DNA of 64,000 bases from Ignavibacteria bacterium. Its GTDB lineage: Bacteria; Bacteroidota; Ignavibacteria; Tepidaquicellales; Tepidaquicellaceae. The DNA is taken from assembly GCA_016716125.1 (NCBI GenBank), contig JADJWZ010000021.1, forward strand, positions 1 through 64,000. Reading direction: 5' to 3'. The stretch's first letter is position 1. Every line of letters starts with the position of its first letter. Positions 1 to 9,212 of this stretch are shown here, one piece after another. The notes below the pieces were generated by a model. It ran no database searches. It was not told the origin of the DNA and was given only the letters and a program-made list of their open reading frames with translations. The translations under genes were made by a program, and so were the position numbers.

Positions 1-134
1 ATGAAGTTGCAGTAGTTAAAGAAGCAGTAAAATCAGGAGTTGACACCTATACTGATGAAAGAAATAAACTTAAAGATAAATCAAAAGATCACAGTAATTC
101 TCCAAACAGTAACAAAAGCAAAAATAATTATTAA
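1..134 (+). CDS. 3' end of a small hydrophilic protein (possibly YtxH-like), partial
   Basis: Only the tail is in the window. Read from base 3, the frame is open for 43 codons to the TAA at 132-134. It encodes a short Val/Lys/Glu stretch followed by a hydrophilic tail rich in Lys, Asn, Ser and Asp. The next start codon follows three bases after the stop, so the two genes are almost certainly cotranscribed. The tail composition and the neighbouring one-TM coiled-coil protein recall YtxH-type small stress proteins, but the diagnostic N-terminus is outside the window, so the family is a guess. Confidence 0.55.
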   Translation, partial: EVAVVKEAVKSGVDTYTDERNKLKDKSKDHSNSPNSNKSKNNY

Positions 135-137
135 AAT

Positions 138-569
138 ATGAATGAATCAAATTTAAATATGGTCATAGGAATTGCAGAAATTGTATTCTTTGCCACGCTG
201 ACTGTACTTGCAATATACCTGATCATCTCATTGAAAAAATTTCTGTCTTCTATAACGAAAATAGAAAAAGAAGTCATAGAGATCACGGACCGGCTGGAGC
301 CGGTATTAACTGATATGAAATTTGTAACTGATGATATAAGAGAAATTGCTGACAGAGTGAAATTTCAATACAATAAAATAGAGGAAGTTTCTGACAGCTT
401 AATTACAAAAGGTCAGGATGTAGTTACAGCTTTGGATTCGATCCGGTTTTACAGCAAGAATCTTTTAGACAACGGTCTTAATTTTATATCGGCAATTTCA
501 AACGGTTTCAGAACTTTTAAGGATAAGCTAACTGACAATACTTATCGCGGATATAAAAATGTAATTTAA
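138..569 (+). CDS. One-TM coiled-coil protein, DUF948-like
   Basis: A 143-residue protein with one hydrophobic segment near the N-terminus (about residues 8-31) followed by a long amphipathic, Lys/Glu/Ile/Val-rich helical region with no Cys or catalytic motif. This layout (short outside part, one TM helix, cytoplasmic or periplasmic coiled coil) matches DUF948/YtxH-type general-stress membrane proteins. It starts three bases after the preceding hydrophilic gene and is followed 39 bp later by a 50-residue hydrophobic protein with a clear AAGGAG site, so the three look like one small stress operon. The function is unknown; the family call rests on architecture only. Confidence 0.7.
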   Translation: MNESNLNMVIGIAEIVFFATLTVLAIYLIISLKKFLSSITKIEKEVIEITDRLEPVLTDMKFVTDDIREIADRVKFQYNKIEEVSDSLITKGQDVVTALDSIRFYSKNLLDNGLNFISAISNGFRTFKDKLTDNTYRGYKNVI

Positions 570-608
570 TTTTTCATAAACTAAAATAAATAATAAGGAG
601 ACATCAAA

Positions 609-761
609 ATGTTGTGGACAATATTTGCAATACTGTTAGTTTTATGGTTACTGGGAATGGTAACATCCTATACAATGGGTGGATTTATTCACGTACTGTT
701 AGTAATAGCAGTAGTAGTCGTGATCATCAGGCTGATACAGGGAAGAAGCCCTGTAGTTTAG
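609..761 (+). CDS. Small hydrophobic protein, lmo0937/DUF5670 family
   Basis: A 50-residue ORF with a strong AAGGAG ribosome-binding site about 10 bases upstream. It starts MLWTIFAILLVLWLLG and has two hydrophobic segments split by a Gly-Gly-Phe-Ile-His hinge, ending in a short basic tail. Start, length and the MGGFIHVLLVIA core match the lmo0937 family of tiny membrane proteins common in Bacteroidota and Firmicutes. Members usually sit among stress genes, as here. No biochemical role is established for the family. Confidence 0.8.
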   Translation: MLWTIFAILLVLWLLGMVTSYTMGGFIHVLLVIAVVVVIIRLIQGRSPVV

Positions 762-791
762 AAAACTCAATCAATTTAAACTGAGATAAAT

Positions 792-1655
792 ATGCAAAAG
801 GGAAAAGATAAAAGAAAGCTTCAGCCTATGAAAACTCAGAAGACTCAACCCGGTTTAGAGTTCAAAATGGACCCTAAACCGGATTTTGAGAGAAGTAAGT
901 TAAAGTATAAATTATTCAGCAAAACGGCATTAATAACAGGCGGTGACAGCGGAATCGGAAGAGCAGTTGCGCTGGCATTTTCAAAGGAAGGATGTGACGT
1001 TGGGATCATTTATTTAAATGAACATAAAGATGCGAAGAAGACCAGGTCTGAGATAGAAAGCGAAGGAAGAAAATGTTTATTGATAGCCGGTGATATCAGG
1101 GATGAAAAATTTTGTAAGAAAGCTGTAGAGAAAATTAAAAAATATTTCGGGAGATTAGATATTATAGTTAACAATGCGGCTGTACAATTTCCTAAGGAAG
1201 ACATTACAAAAATTTCAAAGCAACAGTTATATAAAACTTTCGAAACGAATATTTTTTCATACTTTTATATAATTAAAGCTGCAATGAAATTTTTGAAGAA
1301 AGGATCTGTCATTATAAACACAACTTCAGTAACTGCATACAGAGGAAGTCCTGAACTGATTGACTATTCATCTACAAAAGGCGCCATAGTTTCATTTACA
1401 AGGTCGCTGTCAGCTTCACTCTCAAAAAAAGGAATCAGAGTTAACGCAGTTGCGCCGGGTCCGGTCTGGACTCCGTTAATACCGGCGAGTTTTGATGCAA
1501 AGAAAGTCTCGACTTTCGGATCTGATGCACCGCTGGGGAGGGCGGGACAGCCTGAAGAAATAGCGCCATGTTATGTATTCCTGGCATCTGAAGATTCATC
1601 TTATATGTCCGGACAGGTGCTCCATCCAAACGGCGGAGAAATAGTAAACGGTTAG
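792..1655 (+). CDS. SDR-family oxidoreductase, general-stress type
   Basis: A 287-residue short-chain dehydrogenase/reductase. The Rossmann glycine motif TGGDSGIG lies at residues 49-56, the NNAA motif at 127-130, and the catalytic Ser near 179 with Tyr192 and Lys196 (YSSTK). The 45-residue hydrophilic N-terminal extension and the TGGDSGIGRA signature are typical of the YghA/general-stress-protein-39 branch, which acts on NAD(P)-linked alcohols or aldehydes of uncertain identity. It follows the small stress genes on the same strand. The substrate cannot be read from sequence. Confidence 0.92.
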   Translation: MQKGKDKRKLQPMKTQKTQPGLEFKMDPKPDFERSKLKYKLFSKTALITGGDSGIGRAVALAFSKEGCDVGIIYLNEHKDAKKTRSEIESEGRKCLLIAGDIRDEKFCKKAVEKIKKYFGRLDIIVNNAAVQFPKEDITKISKQQLYKTFETNIFSYFYIIKAAMKFLKKGSVIINTTSVTAYRGSPELIDYSSTKGAIVSFTRSLSASLSKKGIRVNAVAPGPVWTPLIPASFDAKKVSTFGSDAPLGRAGQPEEIAPCYVFLASEDSSYMSGQVLHPNGGEIVNG

Positions 1656-1725
1656 TTTAATATTATCCGGTAACAAAAGTTGAATCAAGGCTAGAAATAA
1701 AATTATAAATTAAAAAAAAACAATC

Positions 1726-1890
1726 ATGAAAAAACTTTTAGCAATTTTGGTTATGGCAATCATGTCTTTTACATATTCAGGCTGTGAAATGATCGGAGAT
1801 ATTTTTCAGGCGGGAATATGGGTAGGAATAATTGTTGTAATAGCAGTGATAGCTGTGATAGCATTTATCTTTAGACTATTTACAAAATAA
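1726..1890 (+). CDS. Small lipoprotein with a C-terminal TM helix
   Basis: A 54-residue ORF. It opens with a basic-hydrophobic signal sequence (MKKLLAILVMAIMS) and a lipobox-like YSGC at about residues 17-20, followed after ten residues by a second, Ile/Val/Ala-rich hydrophobic segment and a short basic end. It lies 24 bp before the next gene, on the same strand. Tiny proteins of this design recur beside lmo0937-type genes in Bacteroidota. No function is known. Confidence 0.6.
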   Translation: MKKLLAILVMAIMSFTYSGCEMIGDIFQAGIWVGIIVVIAVIAVIAFIFRLFTK

Positions 1891-1913
1891 ACAACAGATA
1901 GGAGGAAATTAAA

Positions 1914-2447
1914 ATGAAAAAGATAATAATCATAATGTTACTTTTAATACCGGCGCTTTCTTTAAAAGCTCAGGTAAGACAAGGTGACAGTTTTCTCGGC
2001 GGATCAATCGGTCTTGGTACTAAAGGCAACTCGCCGGTGTTAGGAGCAAGTTTTGAATCAATGATAACCGGATCACAAACAGGATCAGTAGGTATTGGCG
2101 GACTCTTCAGATTTCACGGATATAGTGAAGTGTATAATAACGGAAATTCACGGGATTATAATTTCTCTTCATTAGGCTTTCAGGTAAATTATAATTTTAC
2201 CGGTATTGCAACAGGTGAATTTGTTCCGTATGTCGGTCTCACAGTCGGTTATAATAATGTATCTCAAACTTATGTTAACAGAAACAACAATGTTATTGAT
2301 GATGATAATTACAACAGCGGTGTATGGGTATGGGGTCAGCTCGGCGCAAGATATTTCTTCAGCAGTAATGTCGCAGGTACATTCAGAGTCGGAATAGGAA
2401 ATAATGATTTCTATCCGCTTGAATTAGGCGTAGATTTTAAATTATAG
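1914..2447 (+). CDS. Secreted outer-membrane beta-barrel protein
   Basis: A 177-residue protein with a clean signal peptide (MKKIIIIMLLLIPALSLKAQ, cleavage after KAQ). The mature part is Gly/Asn/Tyr-rich with alternating hydrophobic residues and ends in VDFKL, as expected for a small 8-strand OmpW/OmpX-like barrel. An AGGAGG-like ribosome site precedes the start. A perfect hairpin follows the stop, closing this transcription unit. The function is unknown; the outer-membrane location is inferred from the signal and strand pattern. Confidence 0.75.
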   Translation: MKKIIIIMLLLIPALSLKAQVRQGDSFLGGSIGLGTKGNSPVLGASFESMITGSQTGSVGIGGLFRFHGYSEVYNNGNSRDYNFSSLGFQVNYNFTGIATGEFVPYVGLTVGYNNVSQTYVNRNNNVIDDDNYNSGVWVWGQLGARYFFSSNVAGTFRVGIGNNDFYPLELGVDFKL

Positions 2448-2466
2448 ACGTTTGTTGAATTGACCA

Positions 2467-2499
2467 TAAGATTCCGTTTCCTATGTAGACGGAATCTTA
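2467..2499 (+). terminator. Hairpin terminator after the outer-membrane protein gene
   Basis: Perfect 11-bp inverted repeat (TAAGATTCCGT / ACGGAATCTTA) with an 11-base loop, starting 20 bp after the stop codon. The downstream side lacks a long T run, so the efficiency is uncertain, but the position and the perfect stem suggest an operon end. Confidence 0.6.
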
Positions 2500-2574
2500 C
2501 AGTTAAGATAATGAACTTTTAACAAGGTTTATAAATAAATTGTATCAATGATTTACAATAATTAAAAATTAATA

Positions 2575-3303
2575 ATGAAAAATGAAATAAATGATGTTAT
2601 GAGTATTATAAAAAGAAAGTTCAGCATACTGACTCTGGCAATTATAATTTCAGCAGCAGGATTCTACGGTTGTAATGATGATTCAAATATTACAACTCCT
2701 CAGGCCAGCAACCTTAGCTTTAGCGTAATGAGTTCAGCAGATTCAGTTGGCGATTCGCAGGGTATTCTTATACTTGACACAGTTAAGATACTGATCAAAG
2801 ACATAAAGCTGAATGCAGCGAACAACAACCAGGATTCTACTAATTTCAAAGTTGGTCCTTTTGTGCTTTTCCTGAATCTGTCTTCCTCTGTCAATGAAAT
2901 AACTACTAATATCATACCTGCAGGTTCTTATGACAAGATCAAATTTGAGGTTCATAAATTAAATGATAATGAACCGGTTCCTGATCCTGAATTTGCAGAT
3001 GCAAATGGACGATATTCCGTGATAGTAAAAGGACGGTATCTTGGTAACTATTTTGTTTATAAATCTACGAAGTCAGCTCATCAGATTCTGACGTTTCCAA
3101 ACACAATGGTTATAACAGACACACAACTGTCTAACATTACACTGTTAGTTAAGCCGTATATATGGTTCATAGAAAATAATGTGTATCTTGATCCCGGAGA
3201 TCCTTCAAATTCGAATGACATAGATAATAATATAAAAGATAATGTGAACAACAATTTTAAAGCATTCAAAGATAACGATAAAAACGGTATTCAGGATAAT
3301 TAA
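2575..3303 (+). CDS. Lipoprotein, DUF4382-like
   Basis: A 242-residue protein with a signal segment and lipobox (ending FYGC at about residue 33), followed by a beta-rich domain and a very Asp/Asn-rich tail (about residues 205-242). The core pattern (LxVKILIKDIKL, then a Gly-Ser-Tyr-Asp-Lys-Ile-Lys-Phe block) resembles DUF4382 surface lipoproteins of Bacteroidota. An internal ATG at 2599 would give a more conventional signal peptide and may be the real start. The acidic tail resembles calcium-binding linkers but shows no canonical repeat. Confidence 0.6.
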   Translation: MKNEINDVMSIIKRKFSILTLAIIISAAGFYGCNDDSNITTPQASNLSFSVMSSADSVGDSQGILILDTVKILIKDIKLNAANNNQDSTNFKVGPFVLFLNLSSSVNEITTNIIPAGSYDKIKFEVHKLNDNEPVPDPEFADANGRYSVIVKGRYLGNYFVYKSTKSAHQILTFPNTMVITDTQLSNITLLVKPYIWFIENNVYLDPGDPSNSNDIDNNIKDNVNNNFKAFKDNDKNGIQDN

Positions 3304-3370
3304 TTAAGAAATAATTTTATAAAAAAATCAGCGCAATTATTTATTGTGAGAAATCAAGTAATCATATTTT

Positions 3371-4135
3371 ATGAAAGCAATATGGAAAGGCTCGATCGGT
3401 TTTGGTCTCGTTAATATTCCTATAAAATTATACAGTGCTACGCAGCAGAGCAATCTTGATCTTGATATGGTAGAAAAGAAAAACATGGGAAAGATCAATT
3501 ACAAAAGAGTAAATGAAGATTCCGGGCGGGAAGTAAAATGGGAAGACATTGGAAAAGCATATAAGTTAAAGGATAATTATATTTTACTCGATGATGAAGA
3601 TTTTGAAAACGCCTCGCCTGAAAAAAGTAAAATAATTGAAGTAAATCATTTCGTAAAAGAGTCTGAAATAAATACAATATACTATGAGAATTCTTATTAT
3701 GCAGAACCGGAAAAATCCGGCGTTAAAGCTTATGCATTATTAAGGGAAGCTTTAACAAAAACAGGGAAGGTCGGCGTAGCTCAATTTGTTTTACGAACTT
3801 CAGAAATGCTGGCTGTATTAAAACCATATGATAAAGTTTTAGTCCTGAGTAAAATAAGATTTGCCGAAGAGATCAGAGAACCGGAAGGATTTTCCTTGCC
3901 TCCTAAAACCGGCGTAAAAGCAGCCGAACTTAAGATGGCCGTTTCACTGATAAACCAGTACAGCGGAAAGTTTAATATAGAGAAATTCAAAGATGAATAT
4001 TCCGCATCTCTTTTGAAAGTGATCAAAGCCAAATCAAAAGGGAAGAAATTCACACAGAAGAAATCAGAAGTCACTGCTTCCAAAACTAAGGACCTTATGG
4101 AACAGCTGAAAGCAAGTCTTAAAAAAGCATCATAA
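3371..4135 (+). CDS. ku: Non-homologous end joining protein Ku
   Basis: A 254-residue bacterial Ku. It begins MKAIWKGSIGFGLVNIPIKLY, the family's N-terminal beta-barrel signature, continues with the EVKWEDIGKAY-type segment and the YAEPEKSGVKAYALLREAL block, and ends in a Lys-rich tail. Bacterial Ku forms a homodimeric ring on double-strand break ends and recruits LigD. The ligD gene follows on the same strand, separated only by a heptamer-repeat tract. The length is within the usual range and no key region is missing. Confidence 0.97.
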   Translation: MKAIWKGSIGFGLVNIPIKLYSATQQSNLDLDMVEKKNMGKINYKRVNEDSGREVKWEDIGKAYKLKDNYILLDDEDFENASPEKSKIIEVNHFVKESEINTIYYENSYYAEPEKSGVKAYALLREALTKTGKVGVAQFVLRTSEMLAVLKPYDKVLVLSKIRFAEEIREPEGFSLPPKTGVKAAELKMAVSLINQYSGKFNIEKFKDEYSASLLKVIKAKSKGKKFTQKKSEVTASKTKDLMEQLKASLKKAS

Positions 4136-4138
4136 GAG

Positions 4139-4334
4139 CAATTGTCAATTGTCAATTATCAATTATCAATTATCAATTATCAATTATCAATTATCAATTA
4201 GTAATAGTTAATAGTTAATAGTTAATAGTTAATAGTTAATAGTTAATAGTTAATAGTTAATAGTTAATTGCAAATTGCAAATTGTAAATTGTAAATTGTA
4301 AATTGTAAATTGTAAATTGATAATTGATAATTGA
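4139..4334. repeat. Three abutting heptanucleotide tandem arrays between ku and ligD
   Basis: About 195 bp of pure 7-base repeats in three blocks: ATTATCA-type (about 4139-4201), ATAGTTA-type (about 4205-4267) and AATTGTA/AATTGCA-type (about 4268-4334). The last block ends in TTGATAATTGATAATTGA, the reverse complement of the first block, so the ends could pair. The tract reaches to within three bases of the ligD ATG. Confidence 0.9.
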
Positions 4335-4336
4335 AT

Positions 4337-6847
4337 ATGCGTCTTTCATTATACAAAAAGAAACGAAACTTCAAAGAAACTCCGGAGCCGGCAGACTCGC
4401 CATCCGGAAGATCAGGCAGTCATAAATTTATAGTTCAAAAACATGACGCGACTAATCTGCACTATGATTTCCGGCTTGAGATGGAAGGAGTATTGAAAAG
4501 CTGGGCGGTTCCTAAAGGTCCGTCTATGAATCCGGCTGACAAGCGGCTGGCAATTATGGTCGAAGATCATCCGCTTGACTATGAAAATTTTTTTGGTATA
4601 ATCCCGAAGGGAAATTACGGAGCAGGTCTCGTTGAAATATGGGACAGAGGAACTTACAAACCGATAGAAAATCCAAAGAAAATTAATGATGAAAAGCTCA
4701 TGCTTGCTCAGTTAAAAAAAGGCGATCTAAAAATTGATCTCAACGGACATTATCTGAATGGAACGTTTGCTCTTGTAAGAATGAATGACGGGAAGGGCAA
4801 TAACTGGCTGCTGATCAAAAAGAAAGATGAGTATTCAGAAGATGATTTCAATATCGAAGACTTAAATCCGGTTAAAATTTATAAAGGAAAAGAAGATAAA
4901 GAAACTAAGCAGAAAAAAAAAAGTCCGAACAGTCAGAATGAGAAGCAAAGTATAGATAAGTACTGGAAAACGCTTCAGAAGCCAATGCTTGCAAAGCTTA
5001 CGGATAAAGTATTTGATGATAAGGAATGGATATATGAGATCAAGTTTGACGGTTACAGGTCAATTACAAAAATTGAAAACGGTAAAGCGGAAATGGTTTC
5101 GCGGAACGGACATAGTTTTAATGAAATGTATAAACCGCTTGTCAAAGAACTTGAAAACATTAAAGCTGAAGTAATACTCGACGGTGAAGTAGTCATAGAA
5201 AATAAAAAGGGGATTCCGGATTTTCAGCTGCTGCAGAACTATTCAAAAAACAAAAAGGGAACACTTAAATATTTTATTTTTGACATTTTATTTTTAAACG
5301 GTCATGACCTCACGGGATTCCCGCTGTATAACAGAAAAGAATTATTAGAAGAGCTTTTTAAAAAATATAAGTCCGGCAATATTTTTTTATCAGTATATGC
5401 CGAAGAGAAAGGGACTTCGCTTTTTGATAAAGTTTCTAAAATGGGATATGAAGGCATAATAGCCAAAGACAAAAACGGAATTTACCGTCCGGGCAAAAGA
5501 TCAGACAGCTGGCTTAAGATCAAAACCGGATTACAGCAGGAAGCTATAATATGCGGATATACTTTGCCGCAGGGCAGCAGGAAACATTTCGGCTCTCTTA
5601 TACTTGGTTTGTATGAAAATGAAAATCTAAAATATATAGGAAATTGCGGAACGGGCTTTTCAGAATCCTCTTTAAAAGAATTATTCAAAGTACTGAATCC
5701 GCTTGTTACTGCAAAAAGTCCGTTCTCTCTAAAGCCGAAAATGACAGGGACAAAAGGTAAGCCGGTATGGGTAAAGCCGGAATTAATTTGTGACGTAAAA
5801 TTTTCCGAATGGACTAATGACGGAAGTATGCGGCATCCGGTTTTTAACGGACTAAGAAAAGACAAGTCCCCTGAAAATTTAACAAGGGAATCCGGAAGCA
5901 AATCCAATTTAAAAAATAATCCTGAACCGGAAATGTCCAAAGAAGATATATTAACATTAAACGGTAAAAAGGTAAAGGTCACAAACACTGACAAGCTTTA
6001 CTGGAAAAAAGAAAAAATTACAAAAGGCGATCTGATAAAATATTATACAGATGTCAGCAAATATATTTTACCTTACTTAAAGAACAGACCTGAATCCCTT
6101 AACAGGCATCCGAACGGGATCGACGCTCCCGGCTTTTATCAAAAAGATATGGATGTAAAACAAATTCCTAAATGGGCAAAGACTGTAAAGATCTATTCGA
6201 CCTCCAATAAAAAATATATTGATTACCTGATTTGCAATGACGCCGCAACTTTGATATACATGGCTAATCTCGGCTGCATAGAGATCAATCCCTGGAATTC
6301 CGTTTACACGCGTCCCGACAATCCGGATTATATGATACTGGATCTGGATCCGGGAGATATAAGCTTTAAGGAAGTTATAAAGACAGCATTGGTAACGAAG
6401 GAGGTGTGTGATGAGATCGGTGTAAAATGTTACTGTAAAACTTCGGGAGCGACAGGTCTTCACGTTTATCTTCCTTTAAAAGCAAAGTATGATTATGATC
6501 AGGTCAGGACTTTCGCAAATATACTTGCATCAGTAGTTCATGACCGATTACCGGATACCACAAGCATTGAACGATCAGTCAGTAAAAGAAAAAAAAAGAT
6601 CTATGTTGATTTTTTACAAAACAGCAAAGGTCAGACGATAGCGGCTCCTTACAGTGTGAGACCCAGACCTCTCGCAACAGTTTCAACGCCATTAATGTGG
6701 AGTGAATTAAAAGATAATCTGACTCCGCAGGATTTTACAATTCTTAACATTAAAAAAAGACTGGATAAAGCAGGAGACTTATGGAAAGGCGTACTCGGAA
6801 CCGGTGTCCCTATATTGAAAGCGCTGAAAAAACTTGAAAAGTTATAA
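4337..6847 (+). CDS. ligD: Multifunctional ATP-dependent DNA ligase LigD (phosphoesterase-ligase-polymerase)
   Basis: The three catalytic modules of bacterial NHEJ ligase lie in one chain. The 3'-phosphoesterase is at about residues 25-165 (QKHDATNLHYDFRLE, then EDHPLDY). The ligase is at about 205-530, with the nucleotidyl-lysine motif KFDG at 236-239. The primase-type polymerase is at about 545-836, with the metal-binding DLDPGD from residue 669. The order PE-LIG-POL is that of Pseudomonas-type LigD. The ATG at 4337 gives the family-like start MRLSLYKKKRNFKETPEP; a TTG two codons upstream lies inside the heptamer repeat and is less likely. It works with the preceding ku to repair double-strand breaks. 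Confidence 0.97.
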   Translation: MRLSLYKKKRNFKETPEPADSPSGRSGSHKFIVQKHDATNLHYDFRLEMEGVLKSWAVPKGPSMNPADKRLAIMVEDHPLDYENFFGIIPKGNYGAGLVEIWDRGTYKPIENPKKINDEKLMLAQLKKGDLKIDLNGHYLNGTFALVRMNDGKGNNWLLIKKKDEYSEDDFNIEDLNPVKIYKGKEDKETKQKKKSPNSQNEKQSIDKYWKTLQKPMLAKLTDKVFDDKEWIYEIKFDGYRSITKIENGKAEMVSRNGHSFNEMYKPLVKELENIKAEVILDGEVVIENKKGIPDFQLLQNYSKNKKGTLKYFIFDILFLNGHDLTGFPLYNRKELLEELFKKYKSGNIFLSVYAEEKGTSLFDKVSKMGYEGIIAKDKNGIYRPGKRSDSWLKIKTGLQQEAIICGYTLPQGSRKHFGSLILGLYENENLKYIGNCGTGFSESSLKELFKVLNPLVTAKSPFSLKPKMTGTKGKPVWVKPELICDVKFSEWTNDGSMRHPVFNGLRKDKSPENLTRESGSKSNLKNNPEPEMSKEDILTLNGKKVKVTNTDKLYWKKEKITKGDLIKYYTDVSKYILPYLKNRPESLNRHPNGIDAPGFYQKDMDVKQIPKWAKTVKIYSTSNKKYIDYLICNDAATLIYMANLGCIEINPWNSVYTRPDNPDYMILDLDPGDISFKEVIKTALVTKEVCDEIGVKCYCKTSGATGLHVYLPLKAKYDYDQVRTFANILASVVHDRLPDTTSIERSVSKRKKKIYVDFLQNSKGQTIAAPYSVRPRPLATVSTPLMWSELKDNLTPQDFTILNIKKRLDKAGDLWKGVLGTGVPILKALKKLEKL

Positions 6848-6893
6848 TGCTTTAAATAATAATTTAATAATTAACAATTTAAAACATACTACA

Positions 6894-9080
6894 ATGAAAA
6901 AAACTAAAAAAACTTCTAAAGGCAAGAACTCCAAAGATAAAGATTCCAATTCAAATTCAATTGGCAAAAATTCCAAAGCTGAAGATCTGAAAATGAATTC
7001 AGAATCCGGTGACGGTCAGTTCCTGACAACTAACCAGGGATTGAAAATAAATGATAATCAGAATTCGCTGAAAGCCGGTGAACGGGGCGCAACGTTACTG
7101 GAAGATTTTATCCTAAGAGAAAAAATTACTCATTTTGATCACGAAAGAATTCCGGAAAGAATTGTACATGCAAGAGGATCCGGCGCTCACGGGTACTTTC
7201 AGGTATATGAGCCGATGAAAAAATATACAAAGGCAAACTTTTTACAAAACCCAAATGAGAAGACTCCGGTGTTTGTAAGGTTTTCTACTGTTGCAGGGTC
7301 AAGAGGTTCGACTGATCTGGCAAGGGATGTCAGAGGTTTTTCAGTCAAGTTCTATACTAAGGAAGGTATTTATGATTTAGTTGGAAATAATATGCCCGTA
7401 TTTTTTATACAGGATGCAATAAAATTTCCTGATCTTATTCATGCAGTAAAGCCGGAACCGGATAATGAAATTCCTCAGGCCGCCTCCGCTCATGATACAT
7501 TCTGGGATTTCATTTCCCTGATGCCGGAATCCATGCATATGATAATGTGGATAATGTCAGACAGAGCAATACCAAGGAGCTTAAGAATGATGGAAGGATT
7601 CGGTGTACATACATTCAGATTTATTAATGAGAAAAATAATTCGGTGTTTGTAAAGTTTCACTGGAAACCGCTGCTCGGAGTTCACTCAGTAGTCTGGGAT
7701 GAAGCGCAGATCATTTCGGGAAAGGATTCGGATTTTCACAGACGCGATCTCTGGGATAATATTGAAAACGGGAATTTCCCCGAATGGGAATTAGGCGTTC
7801 AGATAGTCGAAGAGAAAGACGAACATAAATTTAGTTTCGATCTGCTTGATCCGACAAAGTTAATTCCTGAAGAGCTGGTACCTGTCAAAAGAATTGGTAA
7901 GCTTACACTTAACAAAAACCCTTACAACTTCTTCGCTGAAACAGAACAGGTTGCATTCCATCCCGGTCATATTGTTCCCGGTATTGATTTTACAAATGAT
8001 CCATTATTACAGGGAAGGTTATTCTCATATACCGACACACAGCTTTCAAGACTTGGAAGCCCTAATTTTCATGAGATCCCGATAAACAGATCCTTATCAC
8101 CGGTTCATAATAATCAGAGAGACGGACACATGCGTCAGACCATTAACATTGATAAAACAAGTTACGATCCAAATACTATGGGAGGAGGATGTCCATTCCA
8201 GGCAAAAGCTGTTGAAGGCGGATTTACTTCTTATGCAGAAAGAATAGATGCAAAAAAAATCCGGGCAAGAAGTGAAAGTTTCTTTGATCATTTCAGTCAG
8301 GCAAAACTTTTTTTCAACAGCCAGTCAAAACCGGAAAAAGAGCATATCATTAACGCGCTGATATTTGAACTGGGTAAGCTTAAATCGGATGATATCAGAA
8401 GCAGAATGGTCGGCAGGTTAACTTTTGTAGATACCGGCTTAGCTAAGGACGTTGCTGCAGGATTAGGAATACCGGTACCCAAACCTGAACAGCCGATTAA
8501 TCACAGTATTCCCGCAGACGGTAATCCTAAAAACTTTCAGCCTGCGAATATTGATCCTCCGGTAGAAAAGTCGGAAGCGCTGAGTATGAAAAACACAATT
8601 AAAAAATCTGATACGAGAAAAATTGCAATACTAGCTACAGACGGAGTGACAGACAAAACATTTAACTCAATCCGCAGCGCGCTGCTGAATGCAGGAGCAA
8701 CGCCGGCAGTAGTTGCGACACATCTTGGCAGTATTGTCAGCAGTAAAGGCAGTAACATTAAAGTGGATGAAAGCTTATTGACTACATCATCGGTTTTGTT
8801 CGATGCAGTATATGTAGCCGGAGGCAAAGAAAGTATTGATGCTTTTTTAAAAGCGCCTGAGTCAATGGAATTTTTAAACCAGACATACAAACATTTCAAG
8901 CCAATATGTATAAATAATGAAGGTATAGAATTGTATAATGCATCCGATGCATGCCAAAAACCGAGTGATAAAAATGACGAAGCAAAATTAGCGGAAGCAG
9001 GAGTATTAATAAATAAAAGTCCTGAAGAGTTTATCAGCGCGGTCGCAAAGCACAGATTCTGGAACAGGCAGATGTGCTGA
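6894..9080 (+). CDS. katE: Large-subunit haem catalase (HPII/KatE clade)
   Basis: A 728-residue clade-2 catalase that disproportionates hydrogen peroxide. The Lys/Ser-rich N-terminal arm is followed by the catalytic His (about residue 92, in FDHERIPERIVHARG), the distal Asn (about 165, in GNNMPVFF), and the haem-ligand Tyr (about 379, in RLFSYTDTQLSRLG). From about residue 560 there is the class I amidotransferase-like C-terminal domain (IAILATDGVTDKTF...) that marks large catalases. The ATG at 6894 is preferred to an in-frame upstream start overlapping ligD, because the extra residues would be Asn-rich and unlike the family. It follows ligD by 46 bp, linking peroxide defence with break repair. 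Confidence 0.96.
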   Translation: MKKTKKTSKGKNSKDKDSNSNSIGKNSKAEDLKMNSESGDGQFLTTNQGLKINDNQNSLKAGERGATLLEDFILREKITHFDHERIPERIVHARGSGAHGYFQVYEPMKKYTKANFLQNPNEKTPVFVRFSTVAGSRGSTDLARDVRGFSVKFYTKEGIYDLVGNNMPVFFIQDAIKFPDLIHAVKPEPDNEIPQAASAHDTFWDFISLMPESMHMIMWIMSDRAIPRSLRMMEGFGVHTFRFINEKNNSVFVKFHWKPLLGVHSVVWDEAQIISGKDSDFHRRDLWDNIENGNFPEWELGVQIVEEKDEHKFSFDLLDPTKLIPEELVPVKRIGKLTLNKNPYNFFAETEQVAFHPGHIVPGIDFTNDPLLQGRLFSYTDTQLSRLGSPNFHEIPINRSLSPVHNNQRDGHMRQTINIDKTSYDPNTMGGGCPFQAKAVEGGFTSYAERIDAKKIRARSESFFDHFSQAKLFFNSQSKPEKEHIINALIFELGKLKSDDIRSRMVGRLTFVDTGLAKDVAAGLGIPVPKPEQPINHSIPADGNPKNFQPANIDPPVEKSEALSMKNTIKKSDTRKIAILATDGVTDKTFNSIRSALLNAGATPAVVATHLGSIVSSKGSNIKVDESLLTTSSVLFDAVYVAGGKESIDAFLKAPESMEFLNQTYKHFKPICINNEGIELYNASDACQKPSDKNDEAKLAEAGVLINKSPEEFISAVAKHRFWNRQMC

Positions 9081-9212
9081 AATGAACAGAAAAGAAAGTA
9101 GCTTTATTATTGATTCTTGTAATTGAAATCCGGTTAATTTAAAATTTAAAGAATGTTATTATAAATTCATAACGGTTAAAAATTAAAGATGAAGGCAAGG
9201 AGATAAAATATT

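Noticed and set aside
6834..6893. Upstream start of the catalase inside ligD
   Set aside because: The added residues are Asn/Leu-rich and unlike the family. The ATG at 6894 gives a usual Lys-rich start.
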